A DNA stretch of 22,249 bases from Nitrospira sp. ST-bin4 (GTDB lineage: Bacteria > Nitrospirota > Nitrospiria > Nitrospirales > Nitrospiraceae). Shown here piece after piece: positions 7,988-15,349 of this stretch. The stretch's first letter is position 1, and each line of letters begins with the position of its first letter. Under the pieces are notes generated by a model. That model worked only from the letters and a program-made list of their open reading frames with translations, made no database searches and had not been told where the DNA came from. Location: contig MSXM01000048.1 in the NCBI GenBank assembly GCA_002083565.1, positions 8,447 to 30,695 on the forward strand, written 5' to 3'. The translations under genes and the position numbers were made by a program.

Positions 7988-8184
7988 GGGGGGTCTATCC
8001 CGACGGTTCAGGACAGGCTAGGCAAGATCTCCCGCAGCAAGACGTGGGCGACGCGGCATAGGGGAGGCGGTGCGAACATGAGCATGAGGTTTTCAAGAAA
8101 AGACTCCCGACACTTGTTATGTCTTGTGGGCGCACTGTTTGTCAGATGAAGTCTTGACTTAAATAGCTGGGTGACTCGGATTTC

Positions 8185-8190
8185 GGGAGG
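8185..8190 (+). promoter_or_regulatory. Shine-Dalgarno site for the GTG start of the AI-2E family gene
   Basis: GGGAGG stands 6 nt before GTG at 8197. It supports a start upstream of the ATG codons at 8305 and 8332, where the family-like sequence begins. Confidence 0.6.
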
Positions 8191-8196
8191 AAAGTA

Positions 8197-9420
8197 GTGA
8201 CTATAAGGGCTGAGGGAATCCTATCCCCTTTTCTCCGTGTCTGCCTTTTAGGAACCTTTTGGCAGGTTGCTGTACTCGCCGTGCTTCGCTATGCTTGTTC
8301 GCAGATGCCACATCAACCTGAGCACCCGACGATGTCGAAGGCCAGCAGGCTGACGCATGTCGCGTTGATGACCGGGACACTGGCACTCGCCGGATTCATC
8401 CTCAGCCCGCTATTTTCTCCAATCCTCTGGGCCGTCGTGCTGGTGTATGCACTGTATCCGCTGTATGGTCTGGTCCTCCGTGCTACCGGTGGACGGGAAG
8501 CGCTGAGCGCCTTTCTTCTGTGCGCAATCATGACCATTGGACTCCTGCTTCCGCTGTTCTATCTCACGCTTCTCGTTGCGCAAGATCTCGCAGGGATGGT
8601 GTCCTCGCTGGCCACGTACCTGCAACAGGGCGAACTATCCGTAGGGGAAGGTTGGCGGCGGTACCCGGTCATTGCGGGGTTTGTCGTCCAATTTCAGAAC
8701 CTCGAGCGGTTGACGGGGAGTGATTTGCAGTCGAGCTTGGTGACGGGCGTGGCTGATCTCGGGAAACTCTTGATTCAGCAGTCGACCAACGTGGTGAGCA
8801 ATCTGGTGCAATGGGCGGTCGAGTTCGGCATCGTGCTCTTGTCCGCGTTCTACTTTTTCCGGGACGGAAAGCGCATCGTCGATTGGACGCAGGAGAATTT
8901 CCCGCTCACGCCGGAGCGCCGCCGGTTGGTTCTGACACGCTTCGACGAAGTGGTCAAAGGCGCTGTGTACGGCAATACGATCGTGGCGTTGCTGGAAGGG
9001 GTCATCGGCTGGCTGGCATTTTGGTCGGTGGGATTACCGTCCCCGATCCTGTGGGGCGCCGTCATGGCCATCACGGCGTATATCCCGTTCGTGGGGGCTG
9101 CACTGGTCTGGATTCCGGCTGCGGTCTATTTGGCAATCCAGGGGGCGTATATGCAGGCAGGGGCGCTGGTCGCGGTGGGAATTGTGTTGTCCGTGGTGAT
9201 CGACGAACTGGTCAGGAACATGATCGTCGGTAAAGTGTCGAAAGTGCACTCGTTGATCATGTTTTTCAGTGTGATCGGAGGCATACAGTTCTTTGGCCTG
9301 CTCGGGATCGTGGCCGGGCCATTGGTCGTCGCAGTGGCGATGACACTGCTGGAGACGTACCGGAGTGATACAGCCGAGCCGGGTCCGATCGTGACGGACA
9401 GACCTGAGGAGACAAGTTGA
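8197..9420 (+). CDS. AI-2E family transporter (PerM/YdiK-like membrane protein)
   Basis: This polytopic inner-membrane protein has 407 residues from GTG, or about 371 from the ATG at 8305. Hydrophobic stretches lie near 52-85 (VALMTGTLALAGFILSP, ILWAVVLVYALYPLY) and 108-132. A long soluble region with amphipathic helices follows, then helices from about 210. The C-terminal half has the family hallmarks VVKGAVYGNTIVALLEGVIGW, ILWGAVMAITAYIPFVGAAL and GGIQFFGLLGIVAGPLVVA. Members have been linked to autoinducer-2 export or Na+/H+ antiport; the substrate here is unknown. The GTG start has a strong ribosome site, but the first 36 residues are extra to the family and include a hydrophobic patch. 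The gene converges on the small lmo0937-type gene. Confidence 0.9.
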   Translation: MTIRAEGILSPFLRVCLLGTFWQVAVLAVLRYACSQMPHQPEHPTMSKASRLTHVALMTGTLALAGFILSPLFSPILWAVVLVYALYPLYGLVLRATGGREALSAFLLCAIMTIGLLLPLFYLTLLVAQDLAGMVSSLATYLQQGELSVGEGWRRYPVIAGFVVQFQNLERLTGSDLQSSLVTGVADLGKLLIQQSTNVVSNLVQWAVEFGIVLLSAFYFFRDGKRIVDWTQENFPLTPERRRLVLTRFDEVVKGAVYGNTIVALLEGVIGWLAFWSVGLPSPILWGAVMAITAYIPFVGAALVWIPAAVYLAIQGAYMQAGALVAVGIVLSVVIDELVRNMIVGKVSKVHSLIMFFSVIGGIQFFGLLGIVAGPLVVAVAMTLLETYRSDTAEPGPIVTDRPEETS

Positions 9421-9510
9421 AGTCGTCTTGGATGACGCCTAGGGTGGGTCACACAGGGCCAGTGGAAAGGGTGAAGACAGGTGTCTCCCCGGTCTCCTTC
9501 CCTGTCGTCG

Positions 9511-9657
9511 TTACACGCGTCGTCCTTGAATGACCCGAATCAGGATGACGACGATTGCGATTACCAGGAGGGCATGAATGAGCCCGCCCATGGTGTAGGA
9601 ACTGACAAGGCCGAGAATCCAGAGAATAACCAGAACGATTGCAACGGTCTCGAGCAT
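9511..9657 (-). CDS. lmo0937-type small membrane protein (48 residues)
   Basis: The product is a 48-residue protein of two hydrophobic helices (residues 4-18, TVAIVLVILWILGLV; and 27-41, IHALLVIAIVVILIR) joined by SSYTMGGL and closed by IQGRRV. This matches the lmo0937 / DUF5670 family, widespread in bacteria and of unknown function, often placed near stress genes. The ATG at 9657 has AAGGAGA about 8 nt upstream. It faces the AI-2E family gene (90-nt gap). The whole protein fits the family without truncation. Confidence 0.85.
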   Translation of the reverse strand: MLETVAIVLVILWILGLVSSYTMGGLIHALLVIAIVVILIRVIQGRRV

Positions 9658-9917
9658 CGTGGGTCTCCTTGTGCTAGGGCCTGATCCATCCGCAGTTGCT
9701 CTCTGGGCGCCTGGTGGATTCCTTCTAGCGTGGCTCCCTGTGGACGGCTCCGCCTCTCCTGCATCCGCTTCTCATGTGACGCGTTGGCTTTCTCGCGTGG
9801 CTCAGGTGTTAGGACGCCGGCCTGTCGCGGCAGGCTTTGAACGCGGACATCCGCAATCCGACCTCGAGCATCTCACTCTGCTGCGTGTTCGCTGGAACCA
9901 GCGCCTTGCGGGAATCA

Positions 9918-10193
9918 TTATTCGGTCTTGGCCTTTAACTCTTTCGCTTTGCCTTTGATACGTTCGCCAGCGGCTTTGGTCTTGCCTTTTGCCCGTTCCA
10001 TCGTCCCGCTCATTTTATTTCCCTGCACGTCTTCGATTAAGGCCTTTGTTTCGCCCTTCGCCTCCTGACCCTTGGCCTTCGCCTCCCCCTTCATGCTTTC
10101 CATCTTGGCTTTCGTGTCATCGGCTTGAGTCATCTGCGGCATTGCGTAACACATACCGGTCACTGCGATAGCGGCTATCATGATCTTGTGCAT
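9918..10193 (-). CDS. Exported Lys/Ala-rich helical protein (CsbD/LEA-like composition)
   Basis: The 91-residue product has a signal peptide (MHKIMIAAIAVTGMCYAMPQ, probable cleavage near TQA at 24). After it comes a highly charged helix-forming tail with repeated KGEAKAKGQEAKGETK-like and ERAKGKTKAAGERIKGKAKE-like runs. The composition recalls CsbD-like or LEA-like stress proteins, but no motif proves membership, so no function is assigned. AGGAGG lies 5 nt before the ATG, which makes the start secure. It is transcribed in the same direction as the lmo0937-type gene 260 nt downstream and divergent from the TPR lipoprotein gene. Confidence 0.75.
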   Translation of the reverse strand: MHKIMIAAIAVTGMCYAMPQMTQADDTKAKMESMKGEAKAKGQEAKGETKALIEDVQGNKMSGTMERAKGKTKAAGERIKGKAKELKAKTE

Positions 10194-10514
10194 TGAATCC
10201 TCCTGGTAAGAGTGGAATCCGTGGAACCTCCGAGCATGCCAGTTACACTAGTTCGGCATCGGATACTGCAGATGAGGGCAATACTCGACGAACAAACGAT
10301 ATAACGAGCGCACACCGTTGTAATGATACCCAGCGGGAGGTTGGAAAACTGATCAATAGTGACCAGGTGAGCCGCGTTGGGAATTTGTGTTCCCGGCGTG
10401 CTTCGTGGCGTTCTCCAGCTTTTTGCAGAAGTGAGCGCTTTTGATCAGACGAGGCGCTTCTTAGTCCAGCAGTATACAAAATGCTGACGATTTACGTTTA
10501 ACTGGAGGTGACTT
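10194..10514. other. Intergenic region between divergent genes; no gene seen
   Basis: This 321-nt spacer must hold the promoters of the exported Lys/Ala-rich gene and of the TPR lipoprotein gene. A TATACA at 10473-10478 could be a -10 box for the plus strand, but no fitting -35 hexamer lies 16-18 nt upstream. An imperfect hairpin (AAGTGAGCGC near 10430 with GCGCTTCTT near 10462) overlaps that area. No convincing open frame was found. Confidence 0.5.
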
Positions 10515-10925
10515 GTGAAACAGGTGTCTGTGATTGTGAGTGTAATGCTTGCAGGGCTCATTCCCATTTTTACATCGTGCGATTTCAATAAGCCGGAGAG
10601 TCCTGCGGTTAAGACCAGTGCTGCGGTAGCAGTGCCTGCGCCGGAGACGGCGCTGATGGCCATGGCAGGATCGCCGGGCCAAGCGGCCAATGACGAGGCT
10701 GTTTCGCAGTACCAGCAGGGGAAGATGGAAGCCGCGATTGAAGGGTTCATGAAAGCCGCCAAGGCTGATCCAAAGTCGGCCGAAGCCCAGTATAATCTGG
10801 GGCTTAGTTTTGACAAAATGGGAAAGCATGACCAGGCGTCGGCGGCTTTTAAACAGGCGACCGCACTGTCCCCGACGAATCCGGCCATCAAAGATTCGGC
10901 AATCGTCAAGAAACATACGTCATAA
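10515..10925 (+). CDS. TPR-repeat lipoprotein
   Basis: The 136-residue product begins with a short hydrophobic signal segment ending IFTSC, where Cys22 is a plausible lipidation site although the -3 residue is Phe rather than Leu. A Pro/Ala-rich linker (about 27-55) follows, then two tetratricopeptide repeats: about 60-89 (NDEAVSQYQQGKMEAAIEGFMKAAKADP) and 90-123 (AEAQYNLGLSFDKMGKHDQASAAFKQATALSP). TPRs bind protein partners; the partner is unknown. The start is GTG at 10515, with GGAGG 6 nt before it. A perfect 11-bp hairpin follows 13 nt after the stop, so the gene is probably monocistronic. Confidence 0.85.
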   Translation: MKQVSVIVSVMLAGLIPIFTSCDFNKPESPAVKTSAAVAVPAPETALMAMAGSPGQAANDEAVSQYQQGKMEAAIEGFMKAAKADPKSAEAQYNLGLSFDKMGKHDQASAAFKQATALSPTNPAIKDSAIVKKHTS

Positions 10926-10938
10926 AGTTCCCACTGCG

Positions 10939-10968
10939 GGCGTCGACGGGGCCTACTCCGTCGACGCC
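10939..10968 (+). terminator. Perfect 11-bp hairpin after the TPR lipoprotein gene
   Basis: GGCGTCGACGG and CCGTCGACGCC pair perfectly around an 8-nt loop, 13 nt after the stop codon. No T-run follows, so it may act with Rho or protect the mRNA 3' end rather than terminate by itself. Confidence 0.5.
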
Positions 10969-11165
10969 GGATTCAAAAGAAAGAAAAGGGAGCCTTTCCT
11001 CACGATCGGTTCGTCCGTCCGCTGGGCCGTAGTGTCGATTCCATTACGAAGCGTTTCGCCATTCGCTTGCCCAGGCCTCGTCTCCAAAGCCTCTGTGTCG
11101 ACCTAGGATAAACACATCGTGCCTTTACTCACGAAAACAGGTATGCTCTTCATTGAGTCGGAATA

Positions 11166-11171
11166 TATAAT
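11166..11171 (+). promoter_or_regulatory. Possible -10 box of the small membrane protein gene
   Basis: A consensus TATAAT lies 36 nt before the ATG at 11208. No good -35 hexamer is seen at the right spacing, so the promoter is tentative. Confidence 0.35.
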
Positions 11172-11207
11172 CGAGGCATGTATCACCATTGAGCAAGGCG
11201 GAGGCAT

Positions 11208-11423
11208 ATGAAGCGATTGTGGATGGAAGCTGAGTCGCACTCCGAAGATCCTCATATATGGATCGGTCGCGAAGCGGCCGTGGGTGCACAAGCTGAACAG
11301 TATCTGCGGTATCGAGGGAGGCGTGTCGAGGGGCTCTTTACCACCGTCCTCTCGCTCAGCTTTATCGGCGGACTCACCCTTGGCTGTGCCATCTGCCACC
11401 TGTGGAAAAACAAGACGAAGTAG
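11208..11423 (+). CDS. Hypothetical small protein with one C-terminal membrane helix
   Basis: I do not recognise this 71-residue protein. Residues 1-40 are polar and charged (KRLWMEAESHSEDPHIWIGREAA, then QYLRYRGRRVEG). Residues 43-66 form one hydrophobic helix (LFTTVLSLSFIGGLTLGCAICHLW), and the chain ends KNKTK, so a single-pass inner-membrane protein with its tail in the cytoplasm is likely. A GGAGG lies just before the ATG (short 3-nt spacing) and a consensus TATAAT lies upstream, which favours this frame over the longer minus-strand frame opposite it. The function is unknown. Confidence 0.5.
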   Translation: MKRLWMEAESHSEDPHIWIGREAAVGAQAEQYLRYRGRRVEGLFTTVLSLSFIGGLTLGCAICHLWKNKTK

Positions 11424-11764
11424 CGGCTCTTGTCCTGGTCTTGTTTCACAATCCAATGAGATCGGTGAAGACAGGAAAAGAAGTGGGGGGCCATTTTCTT
11501 CAGCCACCTGCATTAAATCAAGACTCCCGATCCCCTTTCGTTTTCGCCTCCTCATGCACGATAGAAGGTCAGCCTTGATTAGTCAGGGCGCCAATTATTC
11601 ATTCCGTGTTTTCTGCGATGCGTAATTGAAATTGGGAAATATTCAGACCTTCCCCAGGGTAATTCCCTGTATAGACTGCCCCGGGAGATGTGGTAGTCAA
11701 GATACTGGTAACCGTGGAGGCCACATCCGTTGAGGGGGGCTAAGGCCACGAGTTAGGGCGACTA
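11424..11764. other. Intergenic region upstream of the Slp lipoprotein gene
   Basis: No convincing gene is seen. The region contains an imperfect hairpin near 11473-11503 that ends in a T-rich arm and might terminate the small membrane protein gene. It also contains a dyad at 11655-11669 next to a possible -10 box. Confidence 0.4.
11655..11675 (+). promoter_or_regulatory. Dyad CAGGG-N5-CCCTG abutting a possible -10 box (slp)
   Basis: CAGGGTAATTCCCTG (11655-11669) has symmetric 5-nt arms, and TATAGA follows directly. The site is 90 nt before the slp start. A repressor or activator bound here would touch the promoter. No clear -35 hexamer is visible, so the call is tentative. Confidence 0.3.
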
Positions 11765-12337
11765 ATGAGGTGTCGTGTGCGTGTGAGAGGACGATATCTT
11801 TTTTCTGTATGTTTCATTGCGGCTATCGTGTGCTCAGGCTGTTCCTCTCAGCAAATCGTTCCCGAGTCGATGGAGCAGCTCGTCGATAGAACGGTCTCCT
11901 TTCGCGATTTATTAGCCTCGCCGGAGTCCTACAAGGGGCGCCTCCTCGTGTTTGGCGGTGAGGCGCTGAACGCCAAGCGGCTCCGCGACAGCACCCAGAT
12001 CGAACTCTTGCAACTTCCGCTTGAGCACGGCGAGGAGCCGAGTCATGATCGCCAACAATCTCAGGGACGGTTCCTTGCATTGCGGCAAGAATCCCTTGAC
12101 CCGGCTACGGTGGTTGCAGGAACGCGGATGACTATTGTCGGAGAAGTGTCTGGGGCGAAGATCGATCGAATCGACGACGTAGTGTATCGATATCCCACCC
12201 TGATCGTGAAACATCTACACGTCTGGCCGGATCAATCTTATAGCCGGCGTGAACGGGGACCGTCGGTTGGAGTCTTCGGTGGCATAGGAATCGGTGGAGG
12301 AACTCGTGGCGGTGGAGGATTTGGGCTCGGGTTCTGA
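11765..12337 (+). CDS. slp: Slp family outer-membrane lipoprotein
   Basis: The 190-residue product has a lipoprotein signal peptide with a lipobox-like VCSGC (Cys26). The mature part follows the Slp pattern: FRDLLASPESYKGRLLVFGGEALNA, then STQIELLQLPLEHGEEP, SQGRFLALRQESLDPATVVAGTRMTIVGEVSGAKI and YRYPTLIVKHLHVWP. Slp (starvation-inducible lipoprotein) is anchored to the outer membrane; its biochemical role is unknown. The C-terminal 22 residues are very glycine-rich (from VGVFGGIGIGGG), an extension past the core domain. The ATG at 11765 has AGGGCGA upstream; a GTG two codons later is also possible. Confidence 0.85.
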   Translation: MRCRVRVRGRYLFSVCFIAAIVCSGCSSQQIVPESMEQLVDRTVSFRDLLASPESYKGRLLVFGGEALNAKRLRDSTQIELLQLPLEHGEEPSHDRQQSQGRFLALRQESLDPATVVAGTRMTIVGEVSGAKIDRIDDVVYRYPTLIVKHLHVWPDQSYSRRERGPSVGVFGGIGIGGGTRGGGGFGLGF

Positions 12338-12630
12338 TCGGTTCCAAGTGTTGGGGGGCAAGTTGAGCTGGCCCGGCTTTAGTAGACACTGGGTTAAGAC
12401 TCGCTGATCCGTCGTTCAAACCAAATCCAGGCCGACTCAACCGCTTTCTCTATCCGCATCAGGAAATCCAGCCTGACCAATCTTGACAGCATGTTGCCGA
12501 CTGATTAGTCTTGGCGACCATTTCACTTGCAAGACCGTGTATCGGCCTAGAAGGCTGCGGAAAACGCGGGTTGACTCCTGATGCTATGCTATGGCAAATC
12601 TCAATGGTTGAGGCGACACTGAGTTGCCAC
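12338..12630. other. Intergenic region with no gene recognised
   Basis: This stretch between slp and the inverted-repeat element holds only short frames without ribosome sites. TTGACT at 12571-12576 resembles a -35 box for the uspA-like gene, but no matching -10 hexamer is found at 16-18 nt. Confidence 0.4.
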
Positions 12631-12756
12631 GCAGGATGCTCAAAATGGCCGTTCAGCAAGGCCGCAGCGAGCGAAGAGGCGAATCGTACTCCGCGCCGTA
12701 CGTTGAGCCTCTAAGCGATGCGAGAACGACGCGGGCGGACTTTTTCAGCATCCTGC
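12631..12756. repeat. 126-bp palindromic element (REP/MITE-like) upstream of the usp gene
   Basis: The element starts GCAGGATGCTCAAAA and ends TTTTTCAGCATCCTGC. The ends are inverted repeats with ten exact bases, one mismatch and four more matches. The middle also folds: AGAGGC-N4-CGTAC pairs with GTACG-N4-GCCTCT around 8 nt. It has no coding capacity of its own. It resembles dispersed intergenic repeats I associate with Nitrospira genomes; its copy number cannot be seen here. It ends 13 nt before the usp start codon. Confidence 0.7.
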
Positions 12757-12769
12757 TAGAAGGAATCAC

Positions 12770-13276
12770 ATGGGAAATACTAATAAGATACTCCTTGCCG
12801 TCGAAGACTCTGAGGCATCCATGAAGGCTGTTGCCTATGTGGCTGAGATGGTACAGGGGCGTGAGGCGATCCACATCTGCCTGTTCCATGCACTCCCTCC
12901 AATTCCACCACGACTCTTGGAGTACGGAGGAACGGAAGACCCTCAAAATGAGCAGGCACTCCATACGGAGCTCAAATCCGCACAGACGGAATGGATTGAG
13001 AAGGCAAAGGACGCAGTCCAGCCCGTGATGACACGCGCACGGGCTATTCTCGAGGATCACGGCGTGTCTCAAAGCCAAATCAGCACGCACTTTTCTCACA
13101 CGATCCATAAGCTGGATATCGTCCAGGAAATCCTCAATGCCGCCAAACAGTCCGAATGTGGAACCGTAGTGGTGGGCCGGCATCGACTCCCCTTCGTCCA
13201 GGATTTTTTTCATCACCACACGGGAGAAGGACTTGTGGAGCAGGCCCAAGAACTTGCTGTGTGGGTAGTCGGGTAA
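12770..13276 (+). CDS. Universal stress protein (UspA family)
   Basis: The 168-residue product begins with KILLAVEDSEASMKAVAYVAEM (the usual first strand with Asp13 and helix). A hydrophilic middle follows, and it ends in the last strand and helix with TVVVGRHRLPFVQDFFHHHTGEGLVEQAQELAVWVV. The family is cytoplasmic and many members bind ATP through GxxGx(9)G(S/T). Here G136 is followed by RHR rather than xxG, and the second glycine position is His150 before Thr151, so ATP binding is doubtful. The ATG at 12770 has AAGGA 7 nt upstream. The 5' untranslated region includes or abuts the palindromic element, which could influence expression. Confidence 0.88.
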   Translation: MGNTNKILLAVEDSEASMKAVAYVAEMVQGREAIHICLFHALPPIPPRLLEYGGTEDPQNEQALHTELKSAQTEWIEKAKDAVQPVMTRARAILEDHGVSQSQISTHFSHTIHKLDIVQEILNAAKQSECGTVVVGRHRLPFVQDFFHHHTGEGLVEQAQELAVWVVG

Positions 13277-13290
13277 GCCCTATCCTCTTC

Positions 13291-13307
13291 AGCCGGACTC
13301 ACCGGCT
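13291..13307 (+). terminator. Short hairpin after the usp gene
   Basis: AGCCGG and CCGGCT pair around ACTCA, 15 nt after the stop. There is no T-run, so the terminator call is weak. Confidence 0.3.
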
Positions 13308-13349
13308 AACATCCGCACGGCCATCGACCGGCTTCCCGCTACAGGCTTG

Positions 13350-13412
13350 GGACAGGTGCTTCGACAAGCTCAGCACAGGCTGGACAGGTAGTTCGACCAT
13401 GCTCACTACAGG
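13350..13412 (+). repeat. Two imperfect tandem copies of a 31-32 bp unit
   Basis: The units at 13350-13381 and 13382-13412 share GGACAGGT at the start, TTCGAC in the middle and ACAGG at the end, with one indel between. The first contains CTTCGACAAGCTCAG, a motif common in intergenic repeats of many bacteria. The rest of 13277-13628 holds no gene I can support. Confidence 0.5.
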
Positions 13413-13425
13413 GAGGGCGTGGCGG
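13413..13425 (+). repeat. Direct repeat core, copy 1 of 4
   Basis: GAGGGCGTGGCGG, followed by CAGCTGG. The same 13 bases recur at 14199, 14637 and 15350 in the same orientation. Confidence 0.7.
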
Positions 13426-13628
13426 CAGCTGGAAGGCGCTGGATGGCTAGACTGGACCTAGTAGCGGCTGCTAAACAAGAATTTCCGCTCCCTGTTCTTC
13501 CCTCTGACTCGACAAGACTCGCCACAGCAAGGAGGGGGATGGTAAATTGTATACTCCCGAAAGACGAAGGGTGCTTTCTGGTGGTCAATACAGGTCTTTT
13601 CACTTCTCTTGGGAAAGGGAGAATGCCG

Positions 13629-14015
13629 ATGAAACGATCTACGACGCAACGAGCTATTGTGCTGGCCGGAGTCCTAGCCGTAGTCGCCACCACCGTGTTG
13701 CCTATTCAGCCGGTATTCGGAGGAGGGGGCGGGGCGCGGCGTGACATTCTGCGTCAGGAAGCGCAGAACCGCACGGAGGCCCTCGATCACGCGACAGAAG
13801 CGGTTGACCATAGCAGACAGGGTCACATAGCGGAACTCGTGGCGCATGCGGAAGCCGCGCTGCAACATGCCCTGAATGGTGGCAAGGATCGCCCGCATGT
13901 GGACGAAGGGATCGCACATCTGAAAGCAACCATTGAGCATGGGAAAGCGGGCCATGCCGACGTAGCCACAAAACACGCAGAAACCGCTGTCATGCACCTG
14001 TCTCAGGGAAGGTAA
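13629..14015 (+). CDS. smbP: SmbP-like histidine-rich periplasmic metal-binding protein
   Basis: The 128-residue product has a signal peptide (residues 1-30, core IVLAGVLAVVATTVLP). The mature helical protein carries eleven histidines at 54, 61, 66, 73, 80, 90, 97, 104, 109, 116 and 123. Motifs such as EALDHATEAVDH, GHIAELVAHAEAALQH, EHGKAGHADVATKHAE match SmbP of Nitrosomonas europaea, a small four-helix protein that binds copper and other metals in the periplasm. A role in metal buffering is inferred from the family. The ATG at 13629 is preferred because GGGAGA lies 6 nt upstream; an ATG at 13623 overlaps that site. The gene lies alone between two copies of the 13-bp direct repeat. Confidence 0.85.
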   Translation: MKRSTTQRAIVLAGVLAVVATTVLPIQPVFGGGGGARRDILRQEAQNRTEALDHATEAVDHSRQGHIAELVAHAEAALQHALNGGKDRPHVDEGIAHLKATIEHGKAGHADVATKHAETAVMHLSQGR

Positions 14016-14198
14016 GAGAGCAAGGCAAACTCGCATCCACGTATCACTCCGCGGTGCTCAGCTCGTGCGGAACCGCGCCCACTCCCATCGGGACACAACA
14101 CACCGTGCCGACTCCGGGCGAATCAGGGTTAGTGAAGTCGCTTCCAGCGATCCTTCTGCCATCGGACAGGATTGTGGCAAACGCTCAGGAAACGGCCG

Positions 14199-14211
14199 GA
14201 GGGCGTGGCGG
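14199..14211 (+). repeat. Direct repeat core, copy 2 of 4
   Basis: GAGGGCGTGGCGG, followed by CTGCTGGGG; identical core to the copies at 13413, 14637 and 15350. Confidence 0.7.
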
Positions 14212-14237
14212 CTGCTGGGGTTGCGGAGCAGGGGGCT

Positions 14238-14477
14238 CTATTCCGGCACATAAAATCCCCACACATTGGCCGACAACTCTCCAGCGGCAAAGACTGCGTG
14301 CCTATTCCCATCGCGAATCTCATAGACATGCATCCTATGCAGTTGATGGGCATAGGATGGGTGGGGGAGATCTACGGGATCGTCGGTGGTCTCTGTCCAC
14401 TCATAGTTCCAGACATTCAGACCATTGAGTTCGAAGGCTTGCCCCTCGACAACGACTCCAACGGCTTCCCACTGCAT
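14238..14477 (-). CDS. Hypothetical 79-residue protein, conserved-looking
   Basis: I have no function to offer. The protein is compact with strand-rich character: MQWEAVGVVVEGQAFELNGLN, then WNYEWTETTDDPVDLPHPSY, HQLHRMHVYEIRDGNRHAVFAAGE and NVWGFYVPE. Aromatic residues (Trp3, Trp23, Trp26, Trp73) and the DLPHP turn look like structural constraints, and the protein-like composition argues against a shadow frame. The ATG at 14477 has AGAGG 5 nt upstream and AGGAG further up. No signal peptide or membrane helix is seen, so it is probably cytoplasmic. It lies between the second and third copies of the 13-bp direct repeat. Confidence 0.65.
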   Translation of the reverse strand: MQWEAVGVVVEGQAFELNGLNVWNYEWTETTDDPVDLPHPSYAHQLHRMHVYEIRDGNRHAVFAAGELSANVWGFYVPE

Positions 14478-14636
14478 CAGTGCCTCTTATCTCCTACCAG
14501 AGCATCGGACGAACGGGCATATTCTACGCGTTCCCCGCAGACCGATCTATGGCGAAATGGGGAACAATCGACGAATGCCGCTCACCTTGCTGCATCGGCG
14601 AAGCAGGCTCCGCGAATAACGCTTCATGGGGTGCCG

Positions 14637-14702
14637 GAGGGCGTGGCGGTGGCTGGGGGGCGAAGATCTAAGACATACTTGGAAATTCAGAATGTCCCCG
14701 TT
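14637..14702 (+). repeat. About 66-bp direct repeat, left copy (contains core copy 3)
   Basis: It starts with GAGGGCGTGGCGGTGGC and includes CGAAGATCTA, ACTTGG and GGAAATTCAGAATGTCCCCG. It aligns with 15350-15422 over its whole length with two short gaps. Confidence 0.7.
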
Positions 14703-14758
14703 TTTCTTGTGCCCCCATTTTCCTTGCCTGATTCCATTTCCATAAGCGCGAGTGGTTG

Positions 14759-15217
14759 CTATTTCACAAACGGCTGACCAGTCGTCTGCCAGTCGTCGAG
14801 GCTCATGACCACCGCGGTGATGCGTGTGAACCCAAGGTCGGCGAGAGACTGCGCGGCGAGAGAGGCGCGGTTGCCGCTCTGACATTGCAGGACTATCGGC
14901 TGATCCAGCTGCGTGTTTGCCGGATAGCCCACTTGGTTCCAGATTTTGAATTCAATCACGCCTCGGGGAATGTTGATGGCGCCCGGCACATGGCCTGCGG
15001 CAAATTCATTTGGCTCGCGCACATCCACGATCAGGGTCCCGCGTGGATTCTCCACGACCTTCCGGTATTCCTCCATCCCGATCGTCTTGACCTGCTTCTG
15101 CGCCGCCTGAACTTTCTGGGCGACCGCCGGTGGAAGTCCTTGGGCGAAGGCGACTGACGCAACTGTGATCTCTGCACCGATCAAGAGAACGCTGGATAAT
15201 GTGAACAGCAGGTTCAT
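14759..15217 (-). CDS. Periplasmic rhodanese-domain protein
   Basis: The 152-residue product has a signal peptide (1-25, ending SVAFA) followed by a single rhodanese domain. TLIVDVREPNEFAAGHVPGAINIP (61-84) is the classical first half. The active-site loop is CQSGNR at 112-117, with Cys112 as the sulfur acceptor in a CxxGxR cradle. Single-domain periplasmic rhodaneses carry sulfane sulfur or act in thiol redox; the donor here is unknown. The ATG at 15217 was chosen because the signal peptide starts there and AAAGGGG lies about 9 nt upstream. A start at 15244 would add nine polar residues. The gene is flanked on both sides by the longer direct repeat. Confidence 0.9.
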   Translation of the reverse strand: MNLLFTLSSVLLIGAEITVASVAFAQGLPPAVAQKVQAAQKQVKTIGMEEYRKVVENPRGTLIVDVREPNEFAAGHVPGAINIPRGVIEFKIWNQVGYPANTQLDQPIVLQCQSGNRASLAAQSLADLGFTRITAVVMSLDDWQTTGQPFVK

Positions 15218-15349
15218 GTGGGCGTCCCCTTTGTTGGACATCAAGTGGGTGCTGGTTGTAAAGAAGTCTACGCCGTTCCGGTGCCTAGCTCAAGACGCCA
15301 GAAATGGAAAGGCAAGGGAGAGTTTCGGCGTGCGCTGGGACATGGGACA

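Noticed and set aside
9822..9838. Hairpin GCCTG-N6-CAGGC as a terminator
   Set aside because: The stem is only 5 bp and there is no T-run on either strand in the direction of transcription.
11103..11555. 150-residue minus-strand frame
   Set aside because: No ribosome site and Pro/Ser-rich low-information sequence; the plus-strand 71-residue frame has a TATAAT, a ribosome site and a membrane helix.
14172..14777. 201-residue plus-strand frame
   Set aside because: It covers repeat copies and the opposite strand of the 79-residue gene and of the rhodanese end; the minus-strand genes have better ribosome sites and protein-like sequence.
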